Assembly (NCBI GenBank): GCA_020631735.1
Contig: CM036225.1
Coordinates: 64,468,662 to 64,532,661, forward strand
Direction of reading: 5' to 3'
Length of the DNA stretch: 64,000 bases
Source of the DNA: Saccharum officinarum
Lineage: Eukaryota; Streptophyta; Magnoliopsida; Poales; Poaceae
A program made the position numbers and the translations under genes. The notes under the pieces were generated by a model. That model was given only the letters and a program-made list of their open reading frames with translations. It ran no database searches and had not been told where the DNA came from. Positions 21,219-33,000 of the stretch are shown here, piece by piece (the first letter of the stretch is position 1; each line of letters starts with the position of its first letter).

Positions 21219-24200
21219 CTATCGCAACAGCCGCCTGCTGACGGGTGGTGCCAGCCCAGGGATGTCGCGGATGTCCTTGTTGTGTGGGTTCACAATCTGT
21301 CAATGGAACAGTATGGACATCATTCGTCAACAGCCATAATAATAACCAAACAAGCCTGAAAATCATTATACGTATTTTTCGTTGCCACCTGTCTTAATGT
21401 GCTATTTGACTTGGGCGGGCACACTGCTGCCAATGACTTATCTACCCAGAAATTTGCAGAGGTTTATGCGATACCATATCTCCTCACTCGTGGTGGTTTC
21501 TTTTTCTTCTTCTCTTCTAGTTTGAAATAAGGTCTCTAAGGTTCCTGAACTAGTGTATGCATGATTTTTATCCACAGAGAACAAAGAAAGGTGCTGGTGC
21601 ACGAATGGTTGGACGGTTTGACACACTAGCCCCATTGTCTCTAAATTTCTTAACTAGTGTTAATATTTCAGTTAGAGCAAAGTGGTGACAACTATGAGCA
21701 ACTATTTTGCCCACTTCATTAGTTCATCTCCCACAAGAACAACATGCCCATTGAGGACATTTCCACTGAGTTCTGTAAACTTCACATCAAACCAAAAAGC
21801 CTCCCACGAGAACAAAGTGCCCTTTGAGGAGGAATTCAATTTCCACAGTTCTGTAAACTTCACATCAAACCAAAAGGCCAAAAACCAGAGTGGTAAAATC
21901 ATGTAGAGGGGGCTAAGTGTAGGATTTCCAAGCCATTTTAACTTAATCACATCACAAAATTTGATAGATCATTGATGAGTAAGCAAATCTCTGAAGAAGG
22001 TAAGCACTCACCTTAACAATTATTACAGCTATGACTCCAGCAACAATGAGAAAAAGCATGGCCATGATGCATCGATCAGTTGCAACCTATTTTAAAAGAA
22101 TTGATAATAGATAAGAATATAGTTTGCTAATAAACTAAAGAAACTGTGAGATGAATTTACCTGTCTACCGATTTCTTTCACCAATTGAGATGCCTTTTTG
22201 ATGGAGAAATGAATGGAATCCAGCTCATTAACAACTCTGCTCATTTGTTCTGTCTGGTGAAGAAGAAATAAACCAAAATTGCCTTTACCTTTCCTGACTG
22301 GACAGCACAATAAAACAATTGGCTCCTTCTGGAAATAAGAAAAGAAACATACCTGTGCTTTCAGAGCAGCTGCAGTTTCTGTGCCCACATTGATGGTTTC
22401 TTGGACAGTCTAGAAAATAGACAACAGATCAGCATCAAGAAGCAACAAAGCGAGAATACACTGCCGCTGAGAGGGCATGAGCACAGCAATGCCAGCATCT
22501 TAGCAGCATAATAAGAAACAAAGATCTTCAAAGGATCATGTGTGATGCAAAATCTCTCTTTCTCTCTCTCTCTCTCTCTCTGAGCACAGATTCTTCAACT
22601 TGATCAACAGCTGTTCCTAGGAAAATGATACTATAAGCTCAGATGAAGGTCATAATTAAGTATTAACCTGTTTAGATCGTGCTATAGCTTGATCAGTTTC
22701 ATCCATTAGTTGATTGCCTTGATCCATTAACTGCTGGTTTGTCATGTCTGAGAAAAAGAAACTGCTCAGTTATCTGAAGAGCAGTATAAAAATCCATGTC
22801 CATGGGCAAAGGTTTTAATCAATAGGTAAACATATCAACCAAAAGGAAATAAGTTTGCCTAATATATTCCTAGCTTTTGAACCTGAAAGAGATCATACTA
22901 TCACATATTCAGATTAGCAAACTTATAGGGGCTATGATGTCGCCACTTACTTGATGCTAAGAGGACATTTTCTTCGCCAAAGCCATCTTCAACACTTGGC
23001 CCATCAAAAAGATCAATTCTCTTATTTTCACTTGCCTGTCTGCAGCTCAAGTGATATTTGCAGTAAGTAACATGATATGTTGCAGAAAACTAGAGATGCA
23101 TTCATCGAAGCTCATGAAAAAGATAGTTCTGATGCAGAATTTAGTAGCACGAGTTCAATTTGTTACTGATGCAATGCATAAGCTGAAGTTGGATACATTG
23201 TGAGAATGTGGTGTACTGAGACAGGTCAAAACTCACTGTTTCTTAAGAGCGACGTAGGAGTTTAATTCTTTGATCTGCAAAACAAGACACTCTAGTTTAG
23301 TGAAAGCTGTTGAATCAGAAAAGGTAAGTGCAATGATTCACACATATGACATCTATCATGCAATCGGTTTTGGCGATAGTACCATCGACTGCTTTCTATC
23401 ATGCAGCATTTTTGCTGTTGCTGGATCAGTATGCCCAGCCTCGTCTTTGCTAACTCGCTCGAAGTCTTTGATGAGTCTGGATAATCACATAAAAAGAGCA
23501 AAATGTCAGCTTTGATGAAATTACTCATATAAGTCACCATTTTTCTTAAAAGGTAAAAACTAATGTTTGGCCCTAAATATGCAGCAGCAATAGTGGAACA
23601 AGGTATACACAGATACAGAAACTACTTCTATGGAGAAAACTTATATTGATGTTAGTGTGAAGTAAGCAGCACCAGCACCAGAATGCAACTTATCTACTCT
23701 TTCCATCAGCATTACTTGCACTTAGCATTTCCACCTGCTGTATTTTATGAAGGGGGAGATGCTAAAAGATACTCCTATATAGAATAGTACAGAAAGGGAA
23801 TTGAAGAGAATAAGAGATGCAGCAACCTCTTGCAATCTCGCATCTTATCAGTAAGCTCTTCAAGCTGCCTGCTGCGGCGGTTGGCATCCTTGATCTTCTC
23901 CAGCTTCTGGAACCCATTTCTGCAGACAAATCAAGCAAAGCATCAGCCAATCACATTATATATGCTACCATTTCTACAGAGATCAAGTAGTAGAACCCGC
24001 AAGGTGTTTTTTTTTCTTCCACCCTGCAGGTCAGCAATCGGGTCTCCAAACTAGTGCCCCCACTACAGAACCCCGCAGCAAGCAAACTGAGATTTGGCGA
24101 CCATGCGTGGGCGGCACGAGCAAACTACGACTCTACGAGCAAACTAAACGGAGCAAGCCGAATGGTGTGAGCTTACTGCAATGCGCGGAGGATGTCGCCG

Positions 24201-24250
24201 ATCTGGCCGTCGATCTCGGCCAGCTCCTCGTTGACCGACGCCAAATCCAT
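21219..24250 (-). CDS. NPSN11: Novel plant SNARE, NPSN11-like (Qb-SNARE), ten exons
   Basis: Joined exons (minus): 24250-24177, 23919-23827, 23476-23383, 23274-23237, 23039-22951, 22747-22668, 22409-22353, 22253-22161, 22086-22012, 21296-21219. All introns are GT-AG and the phases agree, giving 256 residues (the family is about 260). The protein starts MDLASVNEELAEIDGQI, continues with NGFQKLEKIKDANR and RQLEELTDKM, and has the Qb SNARE helix at about 140-206 with central glutamine Q175 (LKAQ). A C-terminal anchor CIMAMLFLIVAGVIAVIIV spans about 212-230, followed by the family tail IVNPHNKDIRDIPG. NPSN proteins are tail-anchored Qb-SNAREs, known from Arabidopsis at the plasma membrane and forming cell plate, where NPSN11 acts with KNOLLE in cytokinetic vesicle fusion. 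No broken site is visible, so the gene looks functional. The member number (11 rather than 12 or 13) is my best judgement from the N-terminus. Confidence 0.95.
21728..21877. repeat. Tandem duplication in the last SNARE intron
   Basis: Two adjoining units of about 73 and 77 bp (21728-21800 and 21801-21877). Each begins CTCCCAC(A/G)AGAACAA and ends GTAAACTTCACATCAAACC. They lie in the long ninth intron (21297-22011), away from the splice sites. Confidence 0.85.
22554..22581. repeat. (TC)n microsatellite in a SNARE intron
   Basis: Run of TC dinucleotides, interrupted once by TTTC, in the intron between exons 6 and 7. Such a tract is likely to vary in length among accessions. Confidence 0.9.
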
Positions 24251-24663
24251 GTCCTCCTCCCTCTTCGGGTCAGGGCAACCGCACCAGCAACCGAGACCCC
24301 ACGGGGGAAAGCGAAATCCGAACGGAAAGAAGGATCAGGTCCCCCCGTCCCCTCGAGCTCGAGCTCCCTGCCAGCCAAACCCCCACCACAGCCGGATCGA
24401 AGGCGCCCCAACCCCAATGCGGGTCCGGCTGGATTCGCCGGGCGCGGATCGAGAGGGGGGGGGGACGATCCAACGCCCGGGGTGGCGGCGGCGAGGGTCT
24501 CTGACAGTGGCGGGCCGGTCGGAGCGGGAGGCACGCCGCGGCTTTGGCTCGCTCTAGCTTGTTTGTTTGGTTTTGCTCTCGCTTTACGGAGGATCTTCCT
24601 CGTTGGATTCACATCCGAATTCGCAGCCGGCGTCCCTCCTTTGACTCCTCAATGACTAGGTTC
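24251..24663 (-). promoter_or_regulatory. 5'UTR and proximal promoter of the SNARE gene
   Basis: GC-rich DNA directly upstream of the minus-strand ATG at 24250. Open frames on both strands here (24107-24655 plus, 24133-24612 minus) are compositional shadows. A MITE starts at 24664, about 415 bp above the start codon. No clear TATA box was identified. Confidence 0.5.
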
Positions 24664-24948
24664 TGCCGTGTTTAGATCCCCAATTCGGGGGTCGGATTCG
24701 GCAACTGTTGCTACAGTGTTCTTGTCGGAACACTGTAGCAACTTTTGTTTTTTAGTGAAAAACATTGTTCAAAAAATGATTAATTAGACTCAAAATGTTC
24801 GTCTCGTAAAGTACAACAAAACTGTGCAATTAGCTTTTGATTTCATCTACATTTAGTACTCCATGCATTTGCCGGCATTTTGATGTGATGGGGAATCTCC
24901 TTTTTCATAGTGGAATTTAGGGGAGAATTTGGGATCTAAACAAGGCCT
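24664..24948. mobile_element. MITE, GGCC-TGTT family, copy 3, with internal hairpin
   Basis: Ends CCGTGTTTAGATCCCC and GGGATCTAAACAAGGCC pair as inverted repeats. The interior shares AAAATGTTCGTCTCGTAAAG and CATTTAGTACTCCATGCAT with copies 5 and 6. It also carries a perfect 15-bp hairpin: GTTGCTACAGTGTTC at 24707-24721, 6-base loop, GAACACTGTAGCAAC at 24728-24742. It sits in the upstream region of the SNARE gene. Confidence 0.8.
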
Positions 24949-25014
24949 CTGTTCGTCAGAGTATCATGTCCGTACGATCGTCATCCGGTGCAGCAAAGCA
25001 GCCGCTCAGTTGAG

Positions 25015-25245
25015 GTGGTGTTTGGTTCGAGGAGTTAAAGTTTAACCAACCCTGTAGTACTTTCGTCTTATTTGATAAAAAGTTTTCAATCTTGGACTAA
25101 TTAGGTTTAATAGATTCGTCTCGTAAATTACTTCTAATCTGTACCGATATACATGCAATTAGTCTACATTTAATATTTCATGCATTTGAGAAAACATTAA
25201 TGTGATGTGAGTTAAACTTTAACAAAAATGAAACCAAACAGGCCC
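25015..25245. mobile_element. MITE, GGCC-TGTT family, diverged copy 4
   Basis: About 231 bp between TGGTGTTTGGTTC and GAAACCAAACAGGCC. Internal inverted words AGTTAAAGTTTAAC / GTTAAACTTTAAC lie next to the ends. It shares CGTCTCGTAAATTA and CATTTAATATTTCATGCAT-like text with the family but differs at the termini, so it may be a sister family. Confidence 0.65.
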
Positions 25246-27586
25246 GAAGTGAGACTGAAGCACCTCACGGCTCACTCACGGCAGAAGGGTTATTTCGACA
25301 CTATCTACCCAAATGCAAACAATACTCCTAACCCATACGTGCTCTTAGAATTGCTACGAGATTCTTGCTCCTATGCATTCAAATTTTATTACTGATGAAG
25401 AGGTAAGAGTACTCACGGAAATTCTATATGAAGAACATTAGGTGACTTGCCTGATAAGTTTTTTCAACATCAATGAGGATTTGAGAGGAAATGTCTGTTG
25501 GCTCTCACGTCCCCTTTGTTTCGTGTTCTTTTGTGAGTTTCAATCTCAAAGTTTTGGTATTTTTTCAATGATGATGGACATGTTTATTGCCTTGTTGGAA
25601 TATACAAATCCAGCTTAGCATTAACTCCCTCATATCCATGATTGTTTCTTGATCATTATAGTATAGCTAGTAAACTCGATGCATCGTTTAGTGCATATAG
25701 CCTAGCAATTTATCCTAATCATTCTTTTCCTCTCAATCAGTCTCATAGTAGCCCTTACATCGATGTCCATTGTTGGGTCAAACTTCTTTCTAATAAACCA
25801 ATGACTATGTTGAGTATGATCTTACCTATCAAAACTTCACAAAGCACGCACACGCAGCCTTCGTCTAAGTGACACCCTAGTTTTGTTATGAGGTAGGGTA
25901 CCTTAACAAGTTGTTTGAAAAGAAGATTATCAACATATATAACACTAAATATAATTATAATTACTATGCAAATATCTTTTGTGATGAATCTAATGATATT
26001 TGTATGGATTCATAAATATTGGTATTTGTTTATATATACTTAGTAAAACGTATTAAGACTGTTTGACTTAGGGCAAAGCTTGAATGTCAATCTTTGTTGA
26101 TGAAGTTAGTATTAGGGAACCACATTACAATAAGACCCTCGAAAGGCGATCAAAATACATCAAGGTCCCTTTTACTTTGACAGTGTTGTATCCTATGCTC
26201 AAACATATTACTTGTTAAACCATGAAATGAGGTCTAACCACGTAGCGTGCGTCTCATTTTTTGCAAAATCCAAAAATGCACGAGACTACAACCAATGTGT
26301 ATGCAATGGTACTAGCTATTTAAACATGGGTACAAGGGGCTTAAGCCCCTCCCTCCTCTCACACAAATCGACACCAACATCAATAAAGGTCCACAATAGT
26401 ATTGACGTTGAAGGTACAAATTTAGGTGCTAAATCACCCCGCCACAATAGATGAAAACGAACTTTTTTTTGCTCTCGTTGCAACGCATGGGCTTAGTGAA
26501 AAGCAAATTTCCTTATTTGTTTCATCCGTGACCTCCAATTGCTCAAGAGACATTGCTCCTAATTCAAACTTCACTAATGTGATCTTCTTTCTATAAATGT
26601 GGGCACCATGGTGCATCAAAAAGCAACTCTAGTCTATTGAAAATGGAAACAAAGTTCTTCACCCTACAATGATAGTCTAGACAGACATAGAATCTCTAGC
26701 TTTGTAATTTTTCAATAAAGTTCGTAACAACATCATGCTATAGCAGCCCAGTGAGGCAGTGACCAATAACATCACAACCAATATGAACTTCAATAGGTAC
26801 TGGAGAATTTTGATCCATTCCAGCAATATTTCCATTGCCATACAGCTTGAGGCTCTGCGGTTTTTCTAGGGGCGTGGATAACCAAATTCTCGACACGATG
26901 GTACTGGCTAAATTCAAATATGGGACAAATCTAAGGGGGCTTAAGCCCCCCTCTCTTACACACATTGCATATATAAACGAACAACAACAAAAACAAAAGG
27001 CAATAAGAAATGTGCACGTTGCTGGAAGAATATGAGTGTGGAAGATAAAGGTACAAGAAGAAAATAAAATAGAAATGTGGTGGAGGAACAAAATTGGAAG
27101 TTAATCCCGGTTTCGAGCGGTTGCAAGAAAGAGGATGTGAGAGCTAGGAGAAAAAGAAAAAAAATGATCCATATACATGTGAGGAAACAATAGTTATAGA
27201 TTTCATTAAACGTCTATGCACGGTCTCAAAGTTAAAGAGAAGCATAGGATAAATTCTTTTTAGTGTATAGATAATTGATTTGGGCCTCTTTGATTAAATC
27301 CTCTTTCAAAGAGAGATTCATTTGGTCGCCTACTCTAGTGTCACTACCCATAAAAATCCATTAAATTCCATGTCATTAGCCACCAATACAAACCATGTTG
27401 GTTTAGCATCTAGCCGTCTAACTCTAATTTGACGTTCTTTTAGGGCATGAATGTATCACGCTCTGTATAATTTGGTTGCGATCATCCATAGTATATCCTA
27501 TATATCATATATTATATATACATTTGTAGACTAAGGCCACTAACAATCATTTGTTGCTATAAAGCTACAACCACACTAAGCCATGT
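25246..27586. other. Intergenic DNA with a paired GC-palindrome repeat
   Basis: No recognised gene. Two similar segments, about 26325-26385 and 26915-26975, each carry a palindrome (GGGGCTTAAGCCCC and GGGGGCTTAAGCCCCC), followed by CTC and ACACA(C/A)AT words and preceded by ACAAGGGG/ATCTAAGG. They are two copies of one unnamed repeat. The rest is AT-rich and non-coding; a 117-codon minus frame at 26738-27091 is hydrophobic but unlike any family known to me. Confidence 0.4.
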
Positions 27587-28292
27587 ATAACACCCTCGGT
27601 GTTACCACGTGTAACAACTCATCAAAGCATTCTTGAGCATCATGTAATTGTGGTGTTGCATATTTTGAAGTGTGTAGAACCATTTGAGTGATTTCAAATA
27701 ACAAATAAAGAGGTTAAATGGAAGTTAACGCAATAGCCGTGTTATATCACTTAAGGTTCAAAAATGAATTTTAGTTAGCAAAACTGTTATAGAACCTATA
27801 TGCAACACTTTAATGAAATTTGAAGTACTAACTTTGTTGATTGAAATGCAACCCTTGCTATGGAAAAGTATTTTGGCTAGCTAGTTTTTCGAGTAGCTTG
27901 GAAATCGAATTTGGAAAACCAAAAGTATGCCTAGGATCTTAAGCTTGTAAACAGTTCAACAACGCTTCTTTAGCGAATTCATTTCGAGAAAATTAGCTAA
28001 GGAGCAAGGTCGGGTGTTGGTTGCTCTGGGTAGCTCTAGGTGCCCTCTGGTGTTTAGTTCAGGTGGTCGGGCGTCTAAGTCGATAGGTTAGTTTCTTCGT
28101 GTGCTTTAAATTCCGTGCACGTAACCTTATCTCGGTCGTGGTCGTGGCGAGCGCGGTCACCTCGTGGGCCTTTGTTGTCATGCACCTGGCCGCGCTGTCG
28201 CACGGGGCCGGCCTGCCTGTCCTGGCCTGGCCGTGGTCGGCCGCAGCCGCCCGCTGTCCACGCTGCCCCGCGCTGGCTCGCGCTGCCACTGT
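27587..28292 (+). mobile_element. Probable Ty3 LTR fragment
   Basis: Begins near ATAACACCCTCGGTGTTACC, resembling the TGTAACACCC start of Tekay-type Ty3 LTRs, and becomes GC-rich toward 28130-28290 with mirror open frames. It ends where a Sirevirus-type LTR end (TGTAAGGTCC) begins. No second LTR or internal region is visible. Confidence 0.4.
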
Positions 28293-28340
28293 CTTGTAAG
28301 GTCCTAGATGGCTAGAGGGGGGTGAATAGCCTATAAAAAA
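28293..28340 (-). mobile_element. Sirevirus-type LTR end, truncated
   Basis: TGTAAGGTCCTAGATGGC and the following GAGGGGGGTGAATAGCC are the same terminal sequence seen at 13722 (same orientation) and, reversed, at 16327. Only about 48 bp remain before the next LTR starts at 28341. The rest was presumably displaced by that insertion. Confidence 0.65.
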
Positions 28341-29480
28341 TGTCGGTACCAACAGTACGGGGGTACCCACATCCATCACTAATAAAAAAACTAAAACGAC
28401 TGAAACCGCAATAAAAGGCAGTCCGCCTCGACCGCGTATCCAGTCCGCCCCATACGAGGCCCGCTCGACGGGGTGCCTCGACCGCGCTCCGGCTCCGACT
28501 CGTACAAGGCCCGCTCGACGGGGCGCCTCGACCGCACCCCATCCCGTACAGCAAGGTACCTCGATGGCACTCCGACCCGCGCGAGGCTCGTCCGTCCACT
28601 GGGAAAAACTCCGACTCGCGTAAGCCCGGGTCGAGCGCCTTGGCTCCTTCTCTTTACCTACCCCAGGACAACAGCCATAGCATTTAATGCGGTTACCTAC
28701 TACCACCTACCGGCATGGCTGCGACCAGGATCGACGTGGGAACAATGCCCGTGTCAGATCTCACTGTTTTACCGCCCATCCCGTGATGGGAGGTGAAAAC
28801 CATCACTGTACCCACCTTACCGCGCACTGTTTACCATCGATTACCCTCGAGGGAGGATAAGACAAGGCTCGTTCTCCGCAATCTCGGGGATTCGGCCTTA
28901 TCCATCCGGTCTCGACCCGGCCTCGACCCAACCTCGACGCTCAGCACAGTTCAACGGCAAGGGAAGGACGGTGTGGCACGGCGCTCCGGGTCATTTTGCC
29001 GTCTCGTCTCCCACGATGCCATGGTGTCCAGGGATGGCCGGCCATTCCCAGAGCACGTCGCTACGGTCAGCTCAATAGGAATCGACAAAACATCACCTCA
29101 AGGCTCCCCGTCGTCTTGGCCTCCTCTCGCCCTATAAAAGGGCAGGCCAGGGTTCTACAACGGGGACGGACAACGAAGAAATACAAGAGTCAACAGGCAA
29201 GGCGCAAGATAGAGATCGATATCTCAAGCAATCACCCTTGTCCTCTTTTTTCTCTCTTTGAGACTTGGGCTCGACGCCCTTTCTCGCATGCTTGTAACCC
29301 CTACACGAGCACTTCGGTGCAAGGAAATACAAACTTTCCCCCCCCCCTCGCTGGACGTAGGGCCTTCTTTTGCCTAAACCAGGATAAACCCCCGTGTGTT
29401 CTCCTTGCATCACCATCCAGGAAAGAGACACGCAGCATTTACTCGTTGGTTTGGGACCCCCTCGGGTCTGAACACCGACA
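28341..29480 (+). mobile_element. 5' LTR of a Ty3/gypsy element (RIRE2-like)
   Basis: Begins TGTCGGTACC and ends AACACCGACA (1140 bp, TG...CA with matching inverted ends). A TATA box CTATAAAAG lies at about 29132-29140. A primer-binding-like sequence GTTGGCGCGCCAGGTAGGGG follows at once (29481-29500). That LTR-PBS junction is characteristic of a large group of grass Ty3 elements. Confidence 0.85.
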
Positions 29481-30059
29481 GTTGGCGCGCCAGGTAGGGG
29501 ATCGCTGCGTGCCAACGTCGCTTTCTCGCCTTTTTTCCTAGATGGCTGACCCCGAACGACCTATTCCGTTGGCCACGGTGATCTGGTTTGGAAGTTTGGA
29601 GTTCATGTCGCTTGGCTATGGCTACGATATGGTCCTACTTCCACCCAGACACCCAACCGATGAGGACTATAAGCTCTCCTAGCCCGGGGGAGCAATCCGC
29701 CGGTACCGTCGCTCTAGGCGGGCGCGAGCCGCCCGACGATGACGAGCCCGGTACAACCACCGTCTTCACCTCGTGGATGGTGATGGGATCCCCCGGTCCG
29801 GCACCCCCAGCCAGGCGCCGGCCCAGATCTCCTTGTGGAAGGTTTGGGTAGGACGAGCTTGACTGAGGGTAACATGCCGACGGAGAATCCCACCGCTCCC
29901 CCGTCCGGTGAGACACCACTGTCCGGAGCATCCATTCCGGCCTGGGCAGCAACATCTCCATCACCATTCCCGTTTGGGCTAGACTCGGCTGCCTGGGTAT
30001 ACGCGTCTTCCGTGAGCACTCGCATGAGTGCTTATGAGGAACTCCTCGGGCACCATCTA
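29481..30059 (+). mobile_element. Leader and start of the internal region of the Ty3 element
   Basis: A primer binding site is followed by an ATG (29541) opening MADPERPIPLATVI, which stops near 29680. Further frames read DDDEPGTTTVFTS and MSAYEELLGHHL. The coding frame is broken by shifts. The sequence is cut at 30059 by the end of a second Ty3 element in opposite orientation. Confidence 0.7.
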
Positions 30060-33000
30060 TGTAACAGAACCGACCAAATTATAAGAGCACAAGTACGAAA
30101 ACAAGCACCGAAGCGCTCAAATTTTCAAACTTGAGCCCATATAATCCCGGTAGTCAATCGAAATCACGAAGGATTTCAAACCAAACTGCTTACAACCAGG
30201 ATCACATCATTCAACATACAACATCATACGATACATTTCGCAAAGTAGTTCTGAAATAAGTTTACACAAGCGGAGTAGCAAATATTACAAACCAAGTTTG
30301 AAAGTAGCGGAAGCATAACACACACACTAGTTAATTAAATACTGCCAGTCTGGATGATCAACAACCCACAAAAGCATGAGGAAAGTACATAAAGACGATC
30401 ATGCCCTTCTGATCTAGTCATCATCACCCGCAGGGTGGAGACACGTCTTGCAGAATCCCTGATAAAGCATGTCATCTGCAACAGGAGGGAATAAACCCTG
30501 AGTACTGGAATGTACTCAGCTAGACTTACCCGTCGAAAACCAGAAATAAGATGACACCAAGGATTATGCAAGGCTTACACAAGAGGCTAGCTGACATAAC
30601 ATTTTGCATAAAGGCATAAGTAATTGAAACTCTTATAACCTGTACTAGCAGTTATTTTTAGCATTTACCTGTCATCTATCTTAGCACCTGTACTAAACAT
30701 GCACTTGATTATAATCAAACAATTATCATCATTATATCCAGAGCAGGTATGATTTGTGGCAACATTGTATCATTCCCTTAACCACCAGTTCATTTAATGA
30801 GATCTACGTTGCCGCTGCTCAAGTCAAGTGCTCACTAACCGAGAGCGACGGCGATTCGAATCGAATTCCTATCCAGCTGGAGGGGTATTTCTAACACTCA
30901 CCGCGCAGGCCCCTGCCAGGGTCGCACAAGCCACCTTTTCATATGATTCAGGAATCGCGGGTCCGAATGATGTCGCGACCCCAAGGGCGACACTCTGCCA
31001 GGTGATAGGGACTCTAACCCCCCTTGGTCTCACGCCAATGTCCCCAAGCACATCCTTTCTCTCCTCCAAGAAGCAACCTACCATTCGATTCCCGGCCTGA
31101 ACCACATTACTCGGCTTCACGGTCGGAACGACTTATCCGGCCAACTAAGTGTTAGACTGCGTTCAACATGACTCAAGGACGTACAGCGAATCGGTCCTTA
31201 AACGACTCAGACGGGCATAGCTCCACACCCAAGACGTGAAGTGTCTTGCGGCTGTACTATCGAACTCCCGCCCGGTCTCAATTTCATTTTTAAGCATGGT
31301 TCCATCCACGATAGCCATAAAGCCACTCGTGACTCCTTCCTACATCTCGCGGATGACCGGAAATCACCCGACTTCTACCGTACTAAGCAGGGCTAAGCAT
31401 TGACACGTGCCTAAACCTAATATAGGATTAAGTACGATATCTGGACAAGGACAGGTATAATGCAACAAGTGTTTTCATATAACTCCTACAACTTAATGCA
31501 GTAAACAATTAAAATACTCAAGATTTATTTATAAAACGATGGGTTCAACATGCACCGGGGCTTGCCTTTGAGAAAGGTTGAGGGCCGGTGGTCTGGGCAC
31601 TCAGGAAGGTCGTCTGCGGGCACTCCTTCGCCTGCCGGATCCTCGAGCTCCTGCTGCTCCTGATCCTGGACTTCCTCCGGAATCACAGGCTCGAACTCGA
31701 GGAGAGTTACCCCCTCCGGTACACCTATTGCATGAATGCACAATAATTACCATGGATGCATAATGAAAGATGCAATATGCTCGGAATGAAATGCATTACA
31801 ACAATTTAACGCTCTATTCAAATCACTTCAAAAGAGTAGGTGCAAATTTCCTCTCCGGTAGAGAAATACTCACCTAATCTACTTAACCTAAGATAAAGCT
31901 GCTCATCCTCAGTTAAGGCCCTAACACCTAGAAATTACAAAAGTAGCATGTCTTAGGATATCACACCATATCAATCAGCAAAACCCCACAGTAAGCATTC
32001 TGGACAGCAGCTACTTGTTTTTATCACAACTGGAGATTTACAATTCCAAAAGATATGATCTAAGACAATCTGGAACACCTAAGAAATGCACTACAATTCA
32101 TTTTCAGACCTCAACTCCAAACTCCTAAGTTTTCCATGTCAAACTTCACAAGTTCCAGAATCTGTCCTCTCAAAACAGAGAGTAGCAGATTTTGAACTGC
32201 CACTTTAAACAACAGTAACTCTCAAACTACTAAGCCAAATGCTTCCAAATTTTGACACAAGCTAGTTCATCAAATTCACCCCAACTTTGGTATTTACAAG
32301 TTTTCCAGCAACCAATTTTATCAAAGCCAAATTTAGAATTACTACTAGCTGCCCAGAAAACCTAAAATTGTAAAGGTTAAATATTTATTGATGTGGCAAA
32401 CATTCTCTAAGACCAAACTAATACTACTACAAGTTCCCAAATGTCACAAAAACACCAGAAAGTAAGGTGTGCCCACCTAGAATATTTATTTAAACCCATT
32501 TCTTAATTTACTTAAGTAATTAAGTGGAATTTCAAACATACATGTAAACTGCTCCTAAAATTCTACAAAAATTACAGGAGACTCTCTGACCCACAAAGAG
32601 ACTACTGTAAAATTTTGAACTCAATTTATTCACAGGAACTTCCTACACAAAATTCCCAAGCCAAAAAGGCTGATTTTTGTATAATTAACAAAGCATAGTC
32701 AAAAGTGTCAAACAACAGATTTCTAATTTTTCTTGGACACTCTAGGGTACCAAGACATTCTCCAAAAATTTATAAGAACATTTCACATGTAGAAAAATTA
32801 CTAAAATTCATTTTAGTATTTCCTAGAATAACAAGATAGCATTATAACTTGAAAAGTACTTAAGCATTGATGCCCAAATTTTTACCAGAGCTAGGGCTAG
32901 CATAGAGTAACCTACCCACCAAATTTCATGATTTATGGAACACTACAGCTCAAGTTATAAATTTAACAAATTTGCATGCATTCCAAAACACATTTAAAGG

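Noticed and set aside
24107..24655. 182-codon plus frame and 159-codon minus frame at the SNARE 5' end
   Set aside because: GC-rich leader shadows; the minus-strand first SNARE exon explains the only conserved part.
28059..28706. 215-codon minus frame
   Set aside because: It crosses two transposon junctions (28293 and 28341), so it cannot be one gene.
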